Assembly: GCA_963932465.1 (NCBI GenBank)
Contig: OZ010798.1
Span: 16,724,981 to 16,788,980, forward strand
DNA: 64,000 nucleotides
Origin: Maratus speciosus
Lineage: Eukaryota; Arthropoda; Arachnida; Araneae; Salticidae
Direction: 5' to 3'
A program made the position numbers and the translations under genes. The notes beneath the pieces were generated by a model that saw nothing but the letters and a program-made list of their open reading frames with translations, ran no database searches and was not told where the DNA came from. Shown piece by piece: positions 1-12,054 of the stretch; the stretch's first letter is position 1; every line of letters starts with the position of its first letter.

Positions 1-720
1 AACATTTCACAAGAATAAAAATGTTACTGAAATAAATCAAGGTAGCATAGGAATTTTGGCTGAATGTATGTGTGTATCAGTGAATATCAAACATCTTTTT
101 TTAAACAATATTTATTCAATATTGCCAGATGTTAACCAATATTAGATCGGAAAAATTGGAATTTCTGAAAATTCAACATTTAATCTTTTAATTCACATTT
201 TATTACTTTTTTAAAACAAAGGATAATACACAATTATAACAATATTTTAAAGCTGTAAACCTTATGAAGAAAATCTCATATTGTTGAAAATCGGGGAATC
301 TTGACAAGTAAAGTGCAGTGATGAACTACAATCCTTTGAAAGTAATAGTGTGCTCCTTTTTTATATCTGGTGCAGATTGTGAACATTTTATTCAGCTTAT
401 TTATAGTCAAATATTTTGAAGGTGAATTTGAACTTGAATCAGTGTTAATTACAAATGGAGATATATGGAAGAAAGAGTGGAAAACCAACCAGTGATAAAT
501 GGAAGGGGCTTTAGTTTGTTTGCGTTCAGATAAACAGTAAAATGAACAACAAATGCTAGATTTTTGCAGAATTTTACATTTACCTCAAGGGCTTTTTTTC
601 TGTGAAAGGGCTGTTTTCCTGAAATTTAATCTAGTGAAGAATGCATTTTTCTGAAATTTAATTTTGTGAATTTTTTTGGTGGGTTGCTTCCTTGAGAATT
701 TTTGAAATTTTCAAATTTGT
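1..720. other. No coding region seen; probable 3' flank of a minus-strand gene
   Basis: No open frame here looks coding. If the minus-strand exons at 721-1168 are real, this stretch is their 3' untranslated and downstream region; a minus-strand AATAAA (plus TTTATT) lies near 107-112. The rest is AT-rich sequence without recognised repeats. Confidence 0.4.
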
Positions 721-771
721 TTACAAAATGGGGGTCTGGCGCTTGATCAGAAGGGGCAGCTTAACAAGATA
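721..771 (-). CDS. Candidate terminal coding exon of an unidentified host gene
   Basis: A 51-nt GC-richer island in very AT-rich DNA. On the minus strand it follows an acceptor (ACCATAG at 772-778) and reads YLVKLPLLIKRQTPIL then TAA (721-723). It is open from the acceptor to the stop and joins in frame to the donor-bounded exon 1135-1168 across a 363-bp intron. The encoded end is basic and hydrophobic, and I do not recognise the protein. Support is splice signals, base composition and frame continuity only; a chance arrangement is possible. Confidence 0.42.
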   Translation of the reverse strand, partial: YLVKLPLLIKRQTPIL

Positions 772-1134
772 CTATGGTAATGCTTTTAAAATAAAATTTA
801 AACTGCAATTACATTTTATACAATAAGCATAATATTTCAAGCTATTAACGCATGCATTGCATACATATTTTTATATAGTAGACACAAACGAATTCTTACA
901 TCTCACAATTTTAATGCTTAATTTTCTACTATTATTTCGAAAATTAATGCTCTCAGATTTAACAAAAAAAAAAAATGTTTAGATATCAAGGAATGTTGAA
1001 AACAAATGTGCCTAAAACCATTGCTGTGTTTTTCAGGAATTCTCATGTGTTGGAGTATTATACATAAACATAACTTAAAAGTATTACATATGTAAAATAT
1101 TTTTTAAATAAAATAATTAAACAGCTCTGCTCAC

Positions 1135-1168
1135 CTTTCCTGGAATCAACTTTTGTCTCTTCCGATCC
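1135..1168 (-). CDS. Candidate 34-nt internal exon, same unidentified minus-strand gene
   Basis: Minus strand: acceptor TTTATTAG (1169-1176), 34 exonic nt, then a strong donor AAAG|GTGAGC (GT at 1133-1134). Only one frame both is open and continues into the exon at 721-771; it reads DRKRQKLIPGK after one split-codon base. The split phase (one base at the start) also matches the end phase of the candidate exon at 16028-16066, so the three can be joined without a stop. The product is unrecognised. The exon is very short, so RNA evidence would be decisive. Confidence 0.42.
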
Positions 1169-1274
1169 CTAATAAATAATCAAGATGTGACAAATCGTAA
1201 TTACAGAATTACAATCGCACTTCCAACACTATTAAAAAAAATGGCTAAATGAATAGACATTAAATTATTTTTTA

Positions 1275-1684
1275 AATAAAGACACATAACCTTGCTTAAT
1301 GGTACACAAAACACGAACTTTAATAAGCTAAAAGTTAAATTCTACGTTTCGAGCTGTTTCTACAGCCGTCTTCGGGAAAAATATGATGGTTAAATGGCTA
1401 AAAGCTCAGATGTAGACTTTCTGTGCGAGGGACAATTTGCCGAACATTTACTAAAGATATGAAAATAAAAATGTAGTGGTGCCATCCAGTGAGTTTTATT
1501 TTCATATCTTTAGTCAATGTTCGACAAAATGCCTCTCACACAAGAAGCCTTCATCTGAGCTTTTAGCCATTTAACCATCATATTTTCCCTGAAGACAGCT
1601 GAAGAAACAGCTCGAAACGTAGAATTTAACTTTTAGCTTATTAAAGTTCGTGTTTTGTGTACCCAAGGTTGTGTTTCTTTATTT
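1275..1684. repeat. Foldback (long inverted-repeat) element
   Basis: Two arms of about 190 bp (1275-1470 and 1493-1684) are near-perfect reverse complements around a ~22-bp loop. Shared blocks include TTCTACGTTTCGAGCTGTTTC and its complement, and AGCTTTTAGCCATTTAACC. There is no coding capacity. No clear target duplication was found, so the superfamily is open; it is MITE-like. Confidence 0.8.
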
Positions 1685-1799
1685 GTCCAGTATGTGTTAA
1701 TTATTTTTTTTATTTAAAATCAATATTCATATTCATTATTCAAAAAGTTTGAGCTGTGATTTTAAAAATCAATGGTTACATATCATTATTCATCAGTGG

Positions 1800-4480
1800 C
1801 GTACCCAAGGGGGGGGCTGATGGGGCTACAGCCCCCCCCCCGAAATTTTCAAAAGTGATATAGAAAGGTGCTGATTTTTCGTCTTTCTTTTATGGAAATT
1901 TTTTAAATTTTTTTCCATTATACAGCGGACAAACCATTCTCATTAGTCCTATATTAGTCCACATTGACAACAAAGAAGAGAAGGGGGGGCTGACGGGGTT
2001 ATAGCCCCCCCCTACCCTCCCGAAATAGTCAAAAAATTAAATGAAAAAGTGTTTTTTTCTTACTTTTTAAAGATTAATCTGTAATTTTTTCTTCTGCCAT
2101 ACAGCAAAATAGCTATTCTCGTTAACGCCATATTAGTCGAAGTTATGTTAGTTAGGGGGCTGATGGAATTTCAGCCCCCTCCTCTCGAAATGGTCGAAAA
2201 TGAAATGAAAAAATAGTGCTGAATTTTTTCTGTATGTTCAAGATAAATTTGCATTTTTCCCCTATCGTTCAACAGACTATGCGCTTCCTTCGCTTTAGTT
2301 CCATATTAGTCCATATTGACACCAAAGAAGAGAAAGGGGGTTGATGGGGTTACAGCCCCCCCCCCCCCCCCGAACCAGAAATCGCGAAAAATTAAATAAA
2401 AAAGTGTTTTTTCTTTACTTTTTAAAGATAAATCTGTATTTTTTCTTCTGTCATACAGTAAAATAGCCATTCTCGTTAACACCATATTAGTCCACATTGA
2501 CATCACAGCATACCCTAAGATGGGGAGGGGGCTGATGGAATTACAACTTCCTCCTCTGGAAATAGTCGAAAATGAAATGAAAAAGTAGAGCTGATTTTTT
2601 TCTGTCTATTTGAGATAAATTTGCATTTTCTCCCCTATCATTTAACAGACTAGCCGCTCCCTTCGCTGTAGTTCCATATTAGTGTACAGTGACATCACAT
2701 TATACCCGAAAAGATAGAAGGGGGTTAATGGAGTTACAGACCTCTCCCAAAAATTCGAACATGAAATGAAAAAGTTCTGATATTTTCCTTTTTGTTTGAG
2801 ATAAATTTGTATTTTTCCTCTATCATTCAACAGACTAGCTGCTCTCTTCTCTTTAGTTCCATACTAGTGCACAGTGATACCACATTATACCCAAAGAGGT
2901 GAAAGGGGTTAATGGGGTTTTCCTTTCCTAAATAGTTGAAAATGAAATGAAAAAAAAGGCTATTTTTTTCTTCTTGTTTGAGATAAATTTGCAATTTTTC
3001 TTCTGCCATACAGCGAAATAGCCATTCTCGTTAACACCATATTAGTCCACATTGACATCACAGCATTCCCAAAGATGGGGAGGGGGCTGATGGAATTACA
3101 GCCCCCTCCTCCCGAAATAGTCGGAAATGAAATAAAAAAATATTGCTTTTTTTTCTTTCTGTTTGAGATAAATTTGTATTTTTTTTCTCCTATTATTCAA
3201 CAGACTAGACACTCTCTTCTCTTTAGTTCCATATTAGTGCACAGTGACACCACATTATACCGAAAGAAGTAGAAAGGGGGTGGTGGGTTACAGCCCCTTA
3301 CCAAAATAGTCGAAAATGAAATGAAAAAAGGCTGATATTTTTCTTTTTGTTCGAGATGAATTTGTAATGCACTTGTTTTCTGCAATACAACGAACTACAC
3401 GTTCTGGCTAGTCTCATATCAACGCACAGTTACACCACAGTATACCCAATGAGGGGAAGGGAACTTACTCTTCCGAAATAATCAAATATGAAATGAAAAA
3501 AAAAATCCAGTTTTTTTTCTTTCTTTTGAGATTAATTTTTAATTTTTTTCTGCGACGCAGCTATTCTGGTTAGTCCCATATATCAGTGCACAGTGATGCC
3601 CCAGCATACACCAAAGGATTCGATGGGGACGGGGGTTATGACGTTACAGCTCCATTCCACCTCTGAAGAGATCGCAGTGAAATGAAAAAAGGGCTGATAT
3701 TCCTTCTTTTTCAGATAAATTTGTTTTATTTTCTGGCATGCCACGAATTTGTTTTTTCTGTTAATCCAATATCCTCCTCAGTCCTGCGACCAAATTTACT
3801 TGAGACCACAAAATCCATTTTCAAATGACTGAAATCACTGTTTTACTCGATAAATGAAAACATATATACTGAGTTCAAGAGACCTACAAATAAATTCGAC
3901 AAATCTAAAAGTAGTTTAAGGATTTTTTTAATTTTTCCCATAGTCGGCGGGCGCCAAGATTGTCAATGCGGGGGTATGTTAATGCACAGTAACACCACAG
4001 CTAATCTCAAGTCGATTTCGTCTAAATCTGAAATCCGGTGCGGAAGACTTGACTGTAAAAGTAGCTTATTAACTTTCATTTTTCAGTCGCATCTCCATGC
4101 CACACCGAAATATGGGGGTGCAGAGGGTTGAAGGGACTAAACCTCTTTTACCTGCCAAAACAGTCACATTAAATGGTAAAATAAGTTTACTTCTTACTTT
4201 TTAGATCAATTCAATTATATATATATTTGTCATGCATCGCACTTGTCTTTCTTGTTAGTCCCATATTAGTGCATAATGAAACCTTAGCTAATCCCTTCAG
4301 AATTTTGGTAAGTCGGAAGTCAGGCACACTATATATGTGCGGAAGAGCTGACTGTGAATGATATTCATTAACTTTTGTTTTTAACACTCGATTACTTCCT
4401 CGTATCTGTAAGATACACAGTGACTTCTTGTTTGACTGCAAAGACATCTTTGGAGTTCGGTAATGTCCCCTCCCCCCACT
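1800..4480. repeat. Degenerate tandem array, ~185-bp monomers in two subtypes
   Basis: A block like CCATATTAGTSCACAKTGAC recurs near 1950, 2130, 2308, 2483, 2673, 2857, 3035, 3227, 3413 and 3567, then more weakly to about 4265. Each unit also has a G-run/C-run pair around TACAGCCCC and an ATGAAATGAAAAA block. Two subtypes are visible: one with TTCTCGTTAAC before the block (2130, 2483, 3035) and one with CTTTAGTTCC (2308, 2673, 2857, 3227), partly alternating. There is no coding potential. Confidence 0.85.
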
Positions 4481-4670
4481 TATCTTCCTATTCTGTCTTA
4501 ACTTTGCAGCCAGTATTTTTCATCTGGAACGGTTTAAAGTCCTTCTTATTACTTGTGCAATGCACAAATAATAAACAAAGTCTTTATTTTATATATGTGT
4601 ATGAAAATATTTTGTGTATACAAAAAATATTTTGTGTTTGTTACAATATTAATTTATTGTTAAACAAGAA

Positions 4671-6661
4671 CCGTAGCCAGAATTTAGTTTCGGGGATTGG
4701 AAGAACAATTTTATAGATTTTATGTTATAATGACTTTCTTTTAAATGAAAGTATATAAAAAAAAAACCAGTAACACTTTTCAACAGATTTCGACGTGGGA
4801 CGGTCTCAGGATCGGACCCGTGCCCTCCCCCCTTCCCCCCACATTTGAGTCTGAGTTAAAAAAAAATCTGAAATTCTCAGCAAATTTTCTGAAAGGTTAC
4901 AGCAGAGGGGGAAAGGAGAGGTAATCCCTTCCTGCTGCTAATTATTTTTGTTGTAGTTTGGGTTAACTCTGTTTATATTCAGGTCAATTTCAGGCTGAGT
5001 GGGTTCGGGTTAACCAGATTTCTAAAAAGTTCAGCATATTATTTCAGTTTAAAAACTATACATATAATAATAAACACAGATATTTGTATGTGTTTTTAAC
5101 GCGATCCTTTGATGAAATACAGGTTTCTATCACGACGCTTTGACGAAATTTGCATTTTCCCCGAACTTTTGACAAAATTAGCTTTTTTCCGCGACCCTTT
5201 GACGAAATTCGCGTTTTTTTTTCCGTGATCCTTTGTCAAAATTTGCGTTTTTTCCGCGAGTTTTTGATGAAATTCGAGTTTTTTTCGTGAACTTTTGCCG
5301 AAATTCGCGTTTTTTACGAAACCCTTCGTCGAAATTTGCGTTTTTTTCGCGGCTTTTTTGACGAAATTCGCTTTTTTCTCGTCTTTTTGATAAATTTCGC
5401 GGCTCATTGACGAAATTCGCGTTTTTTTATGGAAATGGTCGTGTTTTTTTTGTTTTTTCGCTGCTGTTTGACGAAATTCGCTTCTTTCCGCAGTCTTTTG
5501 CCGAAAGTCACGTTTCTCTGTGGCCGTTCTTTGTGACCATGCTTTTTTTTGCGATCCTTTAACGAAATTCGCGTTTTTCCGCTTCCCTTTGACGGAATGC
5601 ATACTTTTTTTAGCAATCCTTTGCCAAAATTTGCGTTTTTTCTGCAGCCCTTTGAGGAAATTTGCGTTTTTTCTGCGACCCTTTGAGGAAATTTACGTTT
5701 TTTCTGAGGTCATTTGCCGAAATTCACGTTTTTTTACGCAATCCTTCGTCGAAATTTGCGTGTTTTCCGCGGCTCTCTGACGAAATTTGCGTTTTTTTTC
5801 GTCTTTTTTGATGAAATTTGCGTTTTTCTGCGGCCTTTTGACGAAATTCACGTTTTTCTGTGTCCCTTTGACGAAATTCGGGTTTTTTCAGCTTCCCTTT
5901 GACGGAATGCGTGTTTTTTTAGTGATGCTTTGTCGAAATTTGCAGTTTTCTGTGGTCCTTTGACGAAATTCGTGTTTTTTCTGTGGTCATTTGACAAAAT
6001 TCGCGTTTTTGCGCAATCCTTCCTCGAAATTTGCGTTTTTTCGCGGCTTTTTGTCGAAATTCGCGCTTTTTCTGGTCTTTTTGATGAAATTTGCGTTTTT
6101 CTGTGGACTTTTGACGAAATTCACGTTTTCCCGTGTCCCTTTGACGAAATTCGCGTTTTTTGCGATCCTTTACGAAATTAGCTTCTTTTTCGCAGCCTTT
6201 TGACGGAATACGTGTTTTTAGCGATCTTTTTTTCGAAATTCGCGTTTTTTCCGCGACCTTTTGATGAAATTCGCGTTTTTTCTGCGGCCTTCTGACGAAA
6301 TTCGGGTTTTTTGTGCTCATTTTGACGAAATTAGCGTTTCCTCTAGAATAATTTGACGAAATTCACGTTTTCTCCGCTATCATTTGAAGAAATTTGACTT
6401 TTTTTTCGCTATCCTTTGGCAAACTTCGCATTTTATCTGCGGCCGTATGACATAATCCCGGTTTTTTCCTTGATCCTTTAAAGAAATTGGAGATTTTTTT
6501 TGCGAACGATTAACGAAATTGATTTTTTTCGGCGACCATTTGTCAAAAATCGCGATAATTTTTTAAGTCCAAATTTTCAGACTGATGACCGAATTTTTCA
6601 AATTTTCGGAAAATTCGGAACAAAGTCACCCTTGCACCCCCCCCCCCCCCTCTGGCTACGG
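4671..6661. mobile_element. Possible nested element enclosing the minisatellite
   Basis: CCGTAGCCAGA (4671-4681) and its complement TCTGGCTACGG (6651-6661) face each other and are each followed inward by degenerate sequence and G/C runs, a layout like that of the enclosing hAT-like element. No convincing target duplication was found. It could be a nested element or an internal repeat of the host element. Confidence 0.4.
5098..6560. repeat. Minisatellite, ~30-35 bp unit, about 45 copies
   Basis: The unit is close to CCTTTGACGAAATTCGCG followed by a T run and a variable GCGAY/GCGGC linker. Because units often keep the reading frame, both strands show long repetitive open frames (Lys/Arg/Phe-rich on the minus strand, Phe-rich on the plus); I regard these as artefacts of the repeat. 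A diverged inverted relative occurs at 26250-26820. Confidence 0.9.
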
Positions 6662-6786
6662 CCTTATTGACAAAAATGATTTCTGTTTATAACACAATGC
6701 AACGTGTTTCGTAAGATTTAGAACATTATGAAAATTTAAGTCAGCCCCCCCCGAAATAAAATCCTGGGTACGCCACTGTTATTCAT

Positions 6787-7782
6787 TGCACCGGATTGGG
6801 GCAACTTTGCAAAATTGGAAGTACTATAATTTAGAGAAGAAATGCCACAACCTTTAAAATTGAGAACGTTTTGTAAAAAATTGCATAATTACCAGAGTCA
6901 GAAATGATTATTTTCCACATTAGGAGGATATTGCATAAATATGGCTAAAATAACTGAATTATTAAAATAACTAATTGTCTAAAAATGTTCAAGATTAAAA
7001 TATTTAAAGGAGTAGGACTGATTTATCCAGATATCCAAAGGCAGAATTTTCCTGAAACTTTTTTCAAAAAAACTTTTTTTGATCTTTTGTTTCTTTACTG
7101 TAAAGATTAATACATATACAATAAAATTTTGAAAATATCCCAACTCTAAAATTTTCAACAAATTTCATTTTTTGAAAACAAAATCTGTTTGTAAGCCTCC
7201 CATAAAAATCTTTTATTTTAATTTTTAAAAAATATGTAGTTTTCTTTCTACATAACAAAGCATATTATCTAACTAAAACTAATGATCTGATTCTGATAAC
7301 ATTCACTTCCGACTTCACAGAGTTGAATAAACAAAACAAACTGCAGATAGATTTCTTAGTTTTCTTTGGATTTGCTCTATTGTGGGGTGCTCTAATAACT
7401 TATTATGTTTCAATAAAAATTTGTTACACAGCTTAATACATATAATATTATTGCAATTCCCTGAAAATTTGATTAATATGTTGATCAGGCAGTTATCAAT
7501 GGGAATAACAATAATTTATTTTTTTTAATAGGCAGGTTTTGCTTTTGTTTTTCAATTATTTTTTTCTGTTTGTTTGCATCTCAATAATGTATTTTTCCTG
7601 CACTCAAACAACACAAATTTGATGACACATTCACAAAGTCCATTTTATACATAAAAGAATTGAGGAATAGTTTCTGCCTTGTTTCTGTTCATTTAAATTT
7701 TTATTTCTAAGAACATTTTTTAATTTTAAATATTCATGGAATTTACCTTATTGTGTACAAATTAATTTCCATCGATAGATAT
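6787..7782. other. No gene or clear repeat seen
   Basis: AT-rich single-copy-looking sequence between two transposon insertions. Open frames near 6979-7258 (minus) are low-complexity Lys/Phe/Ile-rich and have no recognisable domain. Confidence 0.5.
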
Positions 7783-7985
7783 GGTACTTTTCGGTTAGCC
7801 GGGCGCCAGTGTTTTATATACATATTTATATACATACATATATGTAAATATACATATATATGCATATACATATATTGTATATAAACACATATAGATATAT
7901 GTAAATATATATCTATAAATACATACATTTATATATACATATATATGTATATATGACACTGGCGCCCGGCTAACCGAAAAGTACC
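7783..7985. mobile_element. GGTAC MITE, copy 1 (203 bp, foldback)
   Basis: The termini are GGTACTTTTCGGTTAGCCGG with CGCCAGTG following, and the exact complement at 7956-7985. The core is an AT-rich near-palindrome of TATA/CATA repeats. The copy at 19708-19910 is the same length and in the opposite orientation, which fixes the boundaries. The flanks here do not show a matching 8-bp duplication, unlike copy 2. Confidence 0.85.
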
Positions 7986-8453
7986 GACATTAATACTAAG
8001 TGTTAGCATTGGGGAAATTTTCATTTATAAGCCATTTCCTCTCTCTTGGCAATATTTTATGTTGACAAAGGGGAGGGGGGATACTTTCAGAATATTATTT
8101 GAATGCATGATGCTGCCAATAACAGAGTTTCATTAATTAGGTTAAGAAACATTTAAGAAGCATTTCATAACTTTTATGAAAGAAAATAATTCTCAGGAGA
8201 TATTGGAAGGGAAAAAAATATGGAATGGCAGAAGGAAATCAGCGCCCTTCAATTTTTACTGCACAACACACTGTACAACAAATATTTAGCATTCATAACG
8301 TAAGGCCAGTTATTCTAAACATTCTTTTGTGCAAAATCGTTTTCACTAAGGAAATTTTATAGCTGGAATGTTGAGACTCTCATATAAAGGCACCCTATTT
8401 TTCAGTGGCGTTTTTAACTTTAATTTCTTTTCTAATTTTCTTAATATTTTTAC
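7986..8453. other. No gene seen
   Basis: Unremarkable AT-rich spacer between the GGTAC MITE and the TTAT-flanked element, with one short GC patch near 8060-8085. Confidence 0.5.
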
Positions 8454-8814
8454 TTATGGGTCATTCCATGTCAAATCATCCAGCAATTTTACAAAATGTC
8501 ACCCACCATCTCAGATTTTGACGAAACTTGGAACATGAAAAAATACATGTATAAGATGCTACCACATCAAATTTTAATTGAATTCAATTAAAATATTTCA
8601 AATTATAAGCATCTGAACATGCAACACTTTTCTTTTTCTATGGACATTTTTAAAGTGTTGATTTTCTGTATGGTTCTACAAAAAACTTCATAACTCTTTA
8701 CCAAATAATTAAAATGGTTAAATTTCTTGGCGGAACTTTCTTTATATTATTTATTTCATAAAGTAAAACCAATTTTTATTTTCTTTTTACAACAAATATA
8801 TTTTTTAAATTTTT

Positions 8815-9195
8815 GAACTTTTGAATACCCATATAAAATTGACATTTCATATATGAATTTCACAAAAATATTTTTAGATGTGCTACCCATTTTATTTTGC
8901 TAAATATTTTTTTATGAGCTCTTTATTAGTCAATCTTTTCTCAATAAAAATATTAAAGAGGTGTTTTTTGAAAAACTTAAGAAAAAAATTTTTCTTTGAG
9001 ATTTTTTGAATGTCCATATAAAATTGACATTTCATGTATGAATTTCAAAAGAAAAAATACTTTTAGATGTACCACCCATTTTATTTTGTTAAATATTTTT
9101 TTATGAGCTTTTTATTAGTCAATCTTTTCACAAAAAAAAAAAAAAAATTAAACAGGTATTTTTTAAAGAACCTGAGAAAAAAAAAATTTCTTAGA
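8815..9195. repeat. Tandem pair of ~185-bp subterminal repeats
   Basis: Two adjacent copies share CATATAAAATTGACATTTCA, then TTTTAGATGT, CCATTTTATTTTG and TTTTATGAGCT. A diverged reverse-complement version is recognisable at about 10560-10760, so the array forms part of an extended subterminal inverted structure in the element. Confidence 0.75.
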
Positions 9196-9944
9196 TTTTT
9201 TTTTTTTTTTTATATGCATGTATTTTGAAGACATATAAACATATAAAGAAATAATCTAGCATAAAGATGATCTGGAGACTGATAAACTTTATTAATATTC
9301 AATCAACTCGTAAATTCTGGACGCCCCTCCCCTTACATTCCAAAGATTCATGAGATACATATTTAGACGGATTCTTCAATATCCTGTCAAAATAAACATA
9401 AGTGCCATATTTTTCTAACTAATGCTAGATTTAAATATTTATTTATTTTATTTATTTATTTGGGAGGGGGGGGGGGTTGGCATCTTGACAGTTTTTGTCA
9501 AAATAGTTTCAATTTTTAATATATATTATAAGAAGATTGACTTTTTAAACTAACATCAAGTCTTTTAACTTCATAAACAGAAATAAAATTATTATGAATA
9601 AATTAAGTAGAATTAGTAGCAATTCAAGGTAAAAATAATGAAATTATTAAAAAAGCAAATGAATAAAGATTTATTTTGATAAATTTTGTGTATAATTTAA
9701 CAATATGTTACATAAAATTCTAGGTTATATATCCTGTAATAAAATCATATTTTTTTTTTCTTTGTTATTGATATAATATACATACATACAAAATTTACTT
9801 ACATATATGAGACAGAAGTTTTTCAAGTTTTAACCAATTTCAAATAGATTTATTTCTGCGCTGGATTTGCACTTTTTTATAATTGAATGATTAAAGGTGT
9901 TTATGATAAATTTAAATGGAAATAGGAAATAGAAATTCAACATA

Positions 9945-10196
9945 TTATTTCCCTAGATATTGCTTTTTATAAATGCTCCACTTATGATTGATTGTTTCAG
10001 TAGATTCTTTTGAAAGAGCATATGGCCGTTCTGTTGCAGTAGTCAATTCAATGCTACATAATATATGGTTGAAGGGCATGTTGCAATAATCATTATTTGG
10101 CCAGCAAAATGAAGTGGAAGGTCCGTTGGGATGCATAAACTTTATATTTGCATCTTTTTCATCATAATCTATGCTCTGAATAATCTCAATATACCA
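9945..10196 (-). pseudogene. C-terminal fragment of a transposon-encoded protein
   Basis: On the minus strand an open frame runs from WYIEIIQSID (10167-10196) to a stop at 9945-9947. It contains KFMHPNGPSTSFCWPNND and later ILCSIE and YALS. The order WY(I/V)..., KFMHP.GP..SF.WP, D.C..P...IL resembles, from memory, the C-terminal region of large unnamed proteins repeatedly annotated from arthropod and cnidarian transposons; I cannot name the family. The upstream frame is closed by stops, so only this terminal part survives. It lies inside the GGGTCATTCC element and is probably a remnant of its transposition protein. Confidence 0.6.
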
Positions 10197-11421
10197 GTGA
10201 TTATTTACGTTTTTATTACTTTATTTTTATTTCATTTTGAAGACTATAGGTGAAACAAAACTTAAACTATGAATTTATACTTTCCACATTTTTTAAAGAA
10301 GATGCAAAGCTTAGATTGTTTGAATGAATATAGCTTTATAAATTAGTTTATACTTACTAGTTGTTTTTCAGTTAGTATAATGGAAATTTTATTTGAATAC
10401 ATAGCAGAAGTTAATTTTCTGTAACAGAAATAATATGAATTTTATACTTTAATTTATTTAAATAACATTAAAAAAAGTTTTTAGAAACAAAATTATAGTT
10501 TAATTATAATATTTGTTTATTATTATTACACGTATTTTTGAAGAATTTTGAACTTTAACAATACTTTAGATATATTCTGTAAAATTAACAAAAAATTTTT
10601 TTTCTCAAGAATTTCAAAAAACACCTTTCTAATTTTTTTATTATTAAATGGTTTCCTTTTAAACTATATATATAAAAAAAATCAAATGGGTCAAATCAAA
10701 TGGGTGGCACATGTAAAAAAAAATTGAATTACATATTTTCATATTTTTCTTAACTCCTTAGATAAAATATTTTTAAAAAACAATATTCAAGTACTAAAAA
10801 GTTTTATAAACCATTCTTTTAATAAAATACATTATTAAGAATCTCTAAAAAAATATATAGCTAATTTTATAAATAATATTTAGAAAAATGAGCATTTTTA
10901 TCCAACATTACATGTTTGACGGAAGATCATTTTCTGCAAAAAATTGAGTGAGAGGGGTATTTTTAAATGCTTGTAACTCATGAAGAACTTATTATTTTAA
11001 ACTGAAATTTGGTGTAACAGCATATCTTTAGACATTGTTTTTGTGTTTAAAATTTCATAGAAATCTGTCATGGTGGGTGACATGGTCTGGATGAAGTGAC
11101 ATGGAATGACCCTTATAAAAGTTTGGAATGGCAAGATTCTTAAATTTGTTTAATTGGCATTATAATTTGGTGATATCTTTTTTTTTTATATACAAAAATA
11201 GGTCGACAAGATAATAGACAAGTTCCAGGTAATTAATTGAAGTATTTTGTTTTGCCTAAAGTGTCAAATGTGAAAAAAATTGTGAAGGGAAATATACCCG
11301 CATAATCATTTCATTAGCTCAAATGCTTTCCATTTCTTAAAAATAAGGGTTTCTATTAATAAATTTGAAGTTTGGGACAAGCTTGGTAACGACATTTACA
11401 ACTTTTCAATTTTTTTAGCTA

Positions 11422-12054
11422 CAATAGGCTCCCTCAAAGCGGCACAGCTTGGGACTAGATGTTGTGCAGATTTTAGAATTTTGCAGATTTCTAGTCATTG
11501 CTTTGTTTATATTTTTTAAATAGTAATTTGAATGTAATAATGCAGTCAAAATTACAATGCATGCTTCAAATATAGTAAAATTTTAAAATAATTAAGTAAA
11601 GAATTAACTAAAATGATAAGAAGTAAGATAATTTTAAAAATGATTAAAAGTTAAGGTCAAGTAAATAATTAATAATGTATAATTAAATGTGCATAATAAA
11701 GATGAGATACATTTTTCTTGTATTATTCAATGAAACGTGCCTCATAAAGGTACCCTATTAATCCATATCAAAATTATAAAGGAAAGAAGTTTTATTTCAG
11801 GTTTAGTTAAGTCTTAATAACCAAAAGCTTGATTAATACATAAATATATTTGGTAAAAACCATGTGTTCAGTCATATTTTCGAGAATTACTTATATCAAA
11901 ATAAATACATACAGAATGATATAAAACTAAAAAATTCTGTAATTTTTTCCTTGCATTTGAATTGAAAATTTCATTGTTTACATCTGTGATGTGATGATGT
12001 GTGGATTCTAGGCGTTTGCGGATTTTAGGATTGCAGATTTGAGGGAGTCTACTG
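11422..12054 (+). mobile_element. CAGTAGACTCCC pogo/Tigger-type element, short subtype (633 bp)
   Basis: Begins CAATAGGCTCCCTCAAAGCG, ends GATTTGAGGGAGTCTACTG, and is flanked by TA on both sides (11420-11421, 12055-12056). The TIR form and TA duplication match pogo/Tigger-like Tc1/mariner elements. There is no coding capacity. It shares internal blocks (GGTACCCTATTAATCC, AGTTTTATTTCAGGTTTA) with the copy at 55455-56081. Confidence 0.85.

Larger units (their letters stand above)
1794..6778. mobile_element. hAT-like non-autonomous element, 4985 bp, made largely of tandem arrays
   Basis: The ends are inverted repeats CAGTGGCGTACCCA (1794-1807) and its complement TGGGTACGCCACTG (6765-6778). They are flanked by a perfect 8-bp direct duplication TTATTCAT at 1786-1793 and 6779-6786. 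An 8-bp duplication with a CAG start is the hAT superfamily signature. No transposase remnant is visible. The interior is a ~185-bp degenerate array (1800-4480), a second TIR-like pair (4671/6661) and a ~32-bp minisatellite (5098-6560). The long open frames inside are periodic by-products of the repeats. Confidence 0.88.
8458..11112 (-). mobile_element. GGGTCATTCC-ended DNA transposon, decayed, TTAT duplication
   Basis: Inverted ends GGGTCATTCCATGTCA at 8458-8473 and the complement at 11097-11112 extend imperfectly through TCATCCAG and TGTCACCCACCAT blocks. TTAT directly flanks both sides (8454-8457, 11113-11116). Subterminal ~185-bp repeats lie at 8815-9195 and a diverged inverted version at about 10560-10760. 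A decayed C-terminal coding segment lies at 9945-10196 on the minus strand. At 2655 bp it is probably an internally deleted derivative. I leave the superfamily unassigned. Confidence 0.82.

Noticed and set aside
5096..6320. Long Lys/Arg/Phe-rich open frames on both strands
   Set aside because: They are in-frame readings of a ~32-bp minisatellite; the periodicity of residues follows the DNA repeat and occurs on both strands at once.
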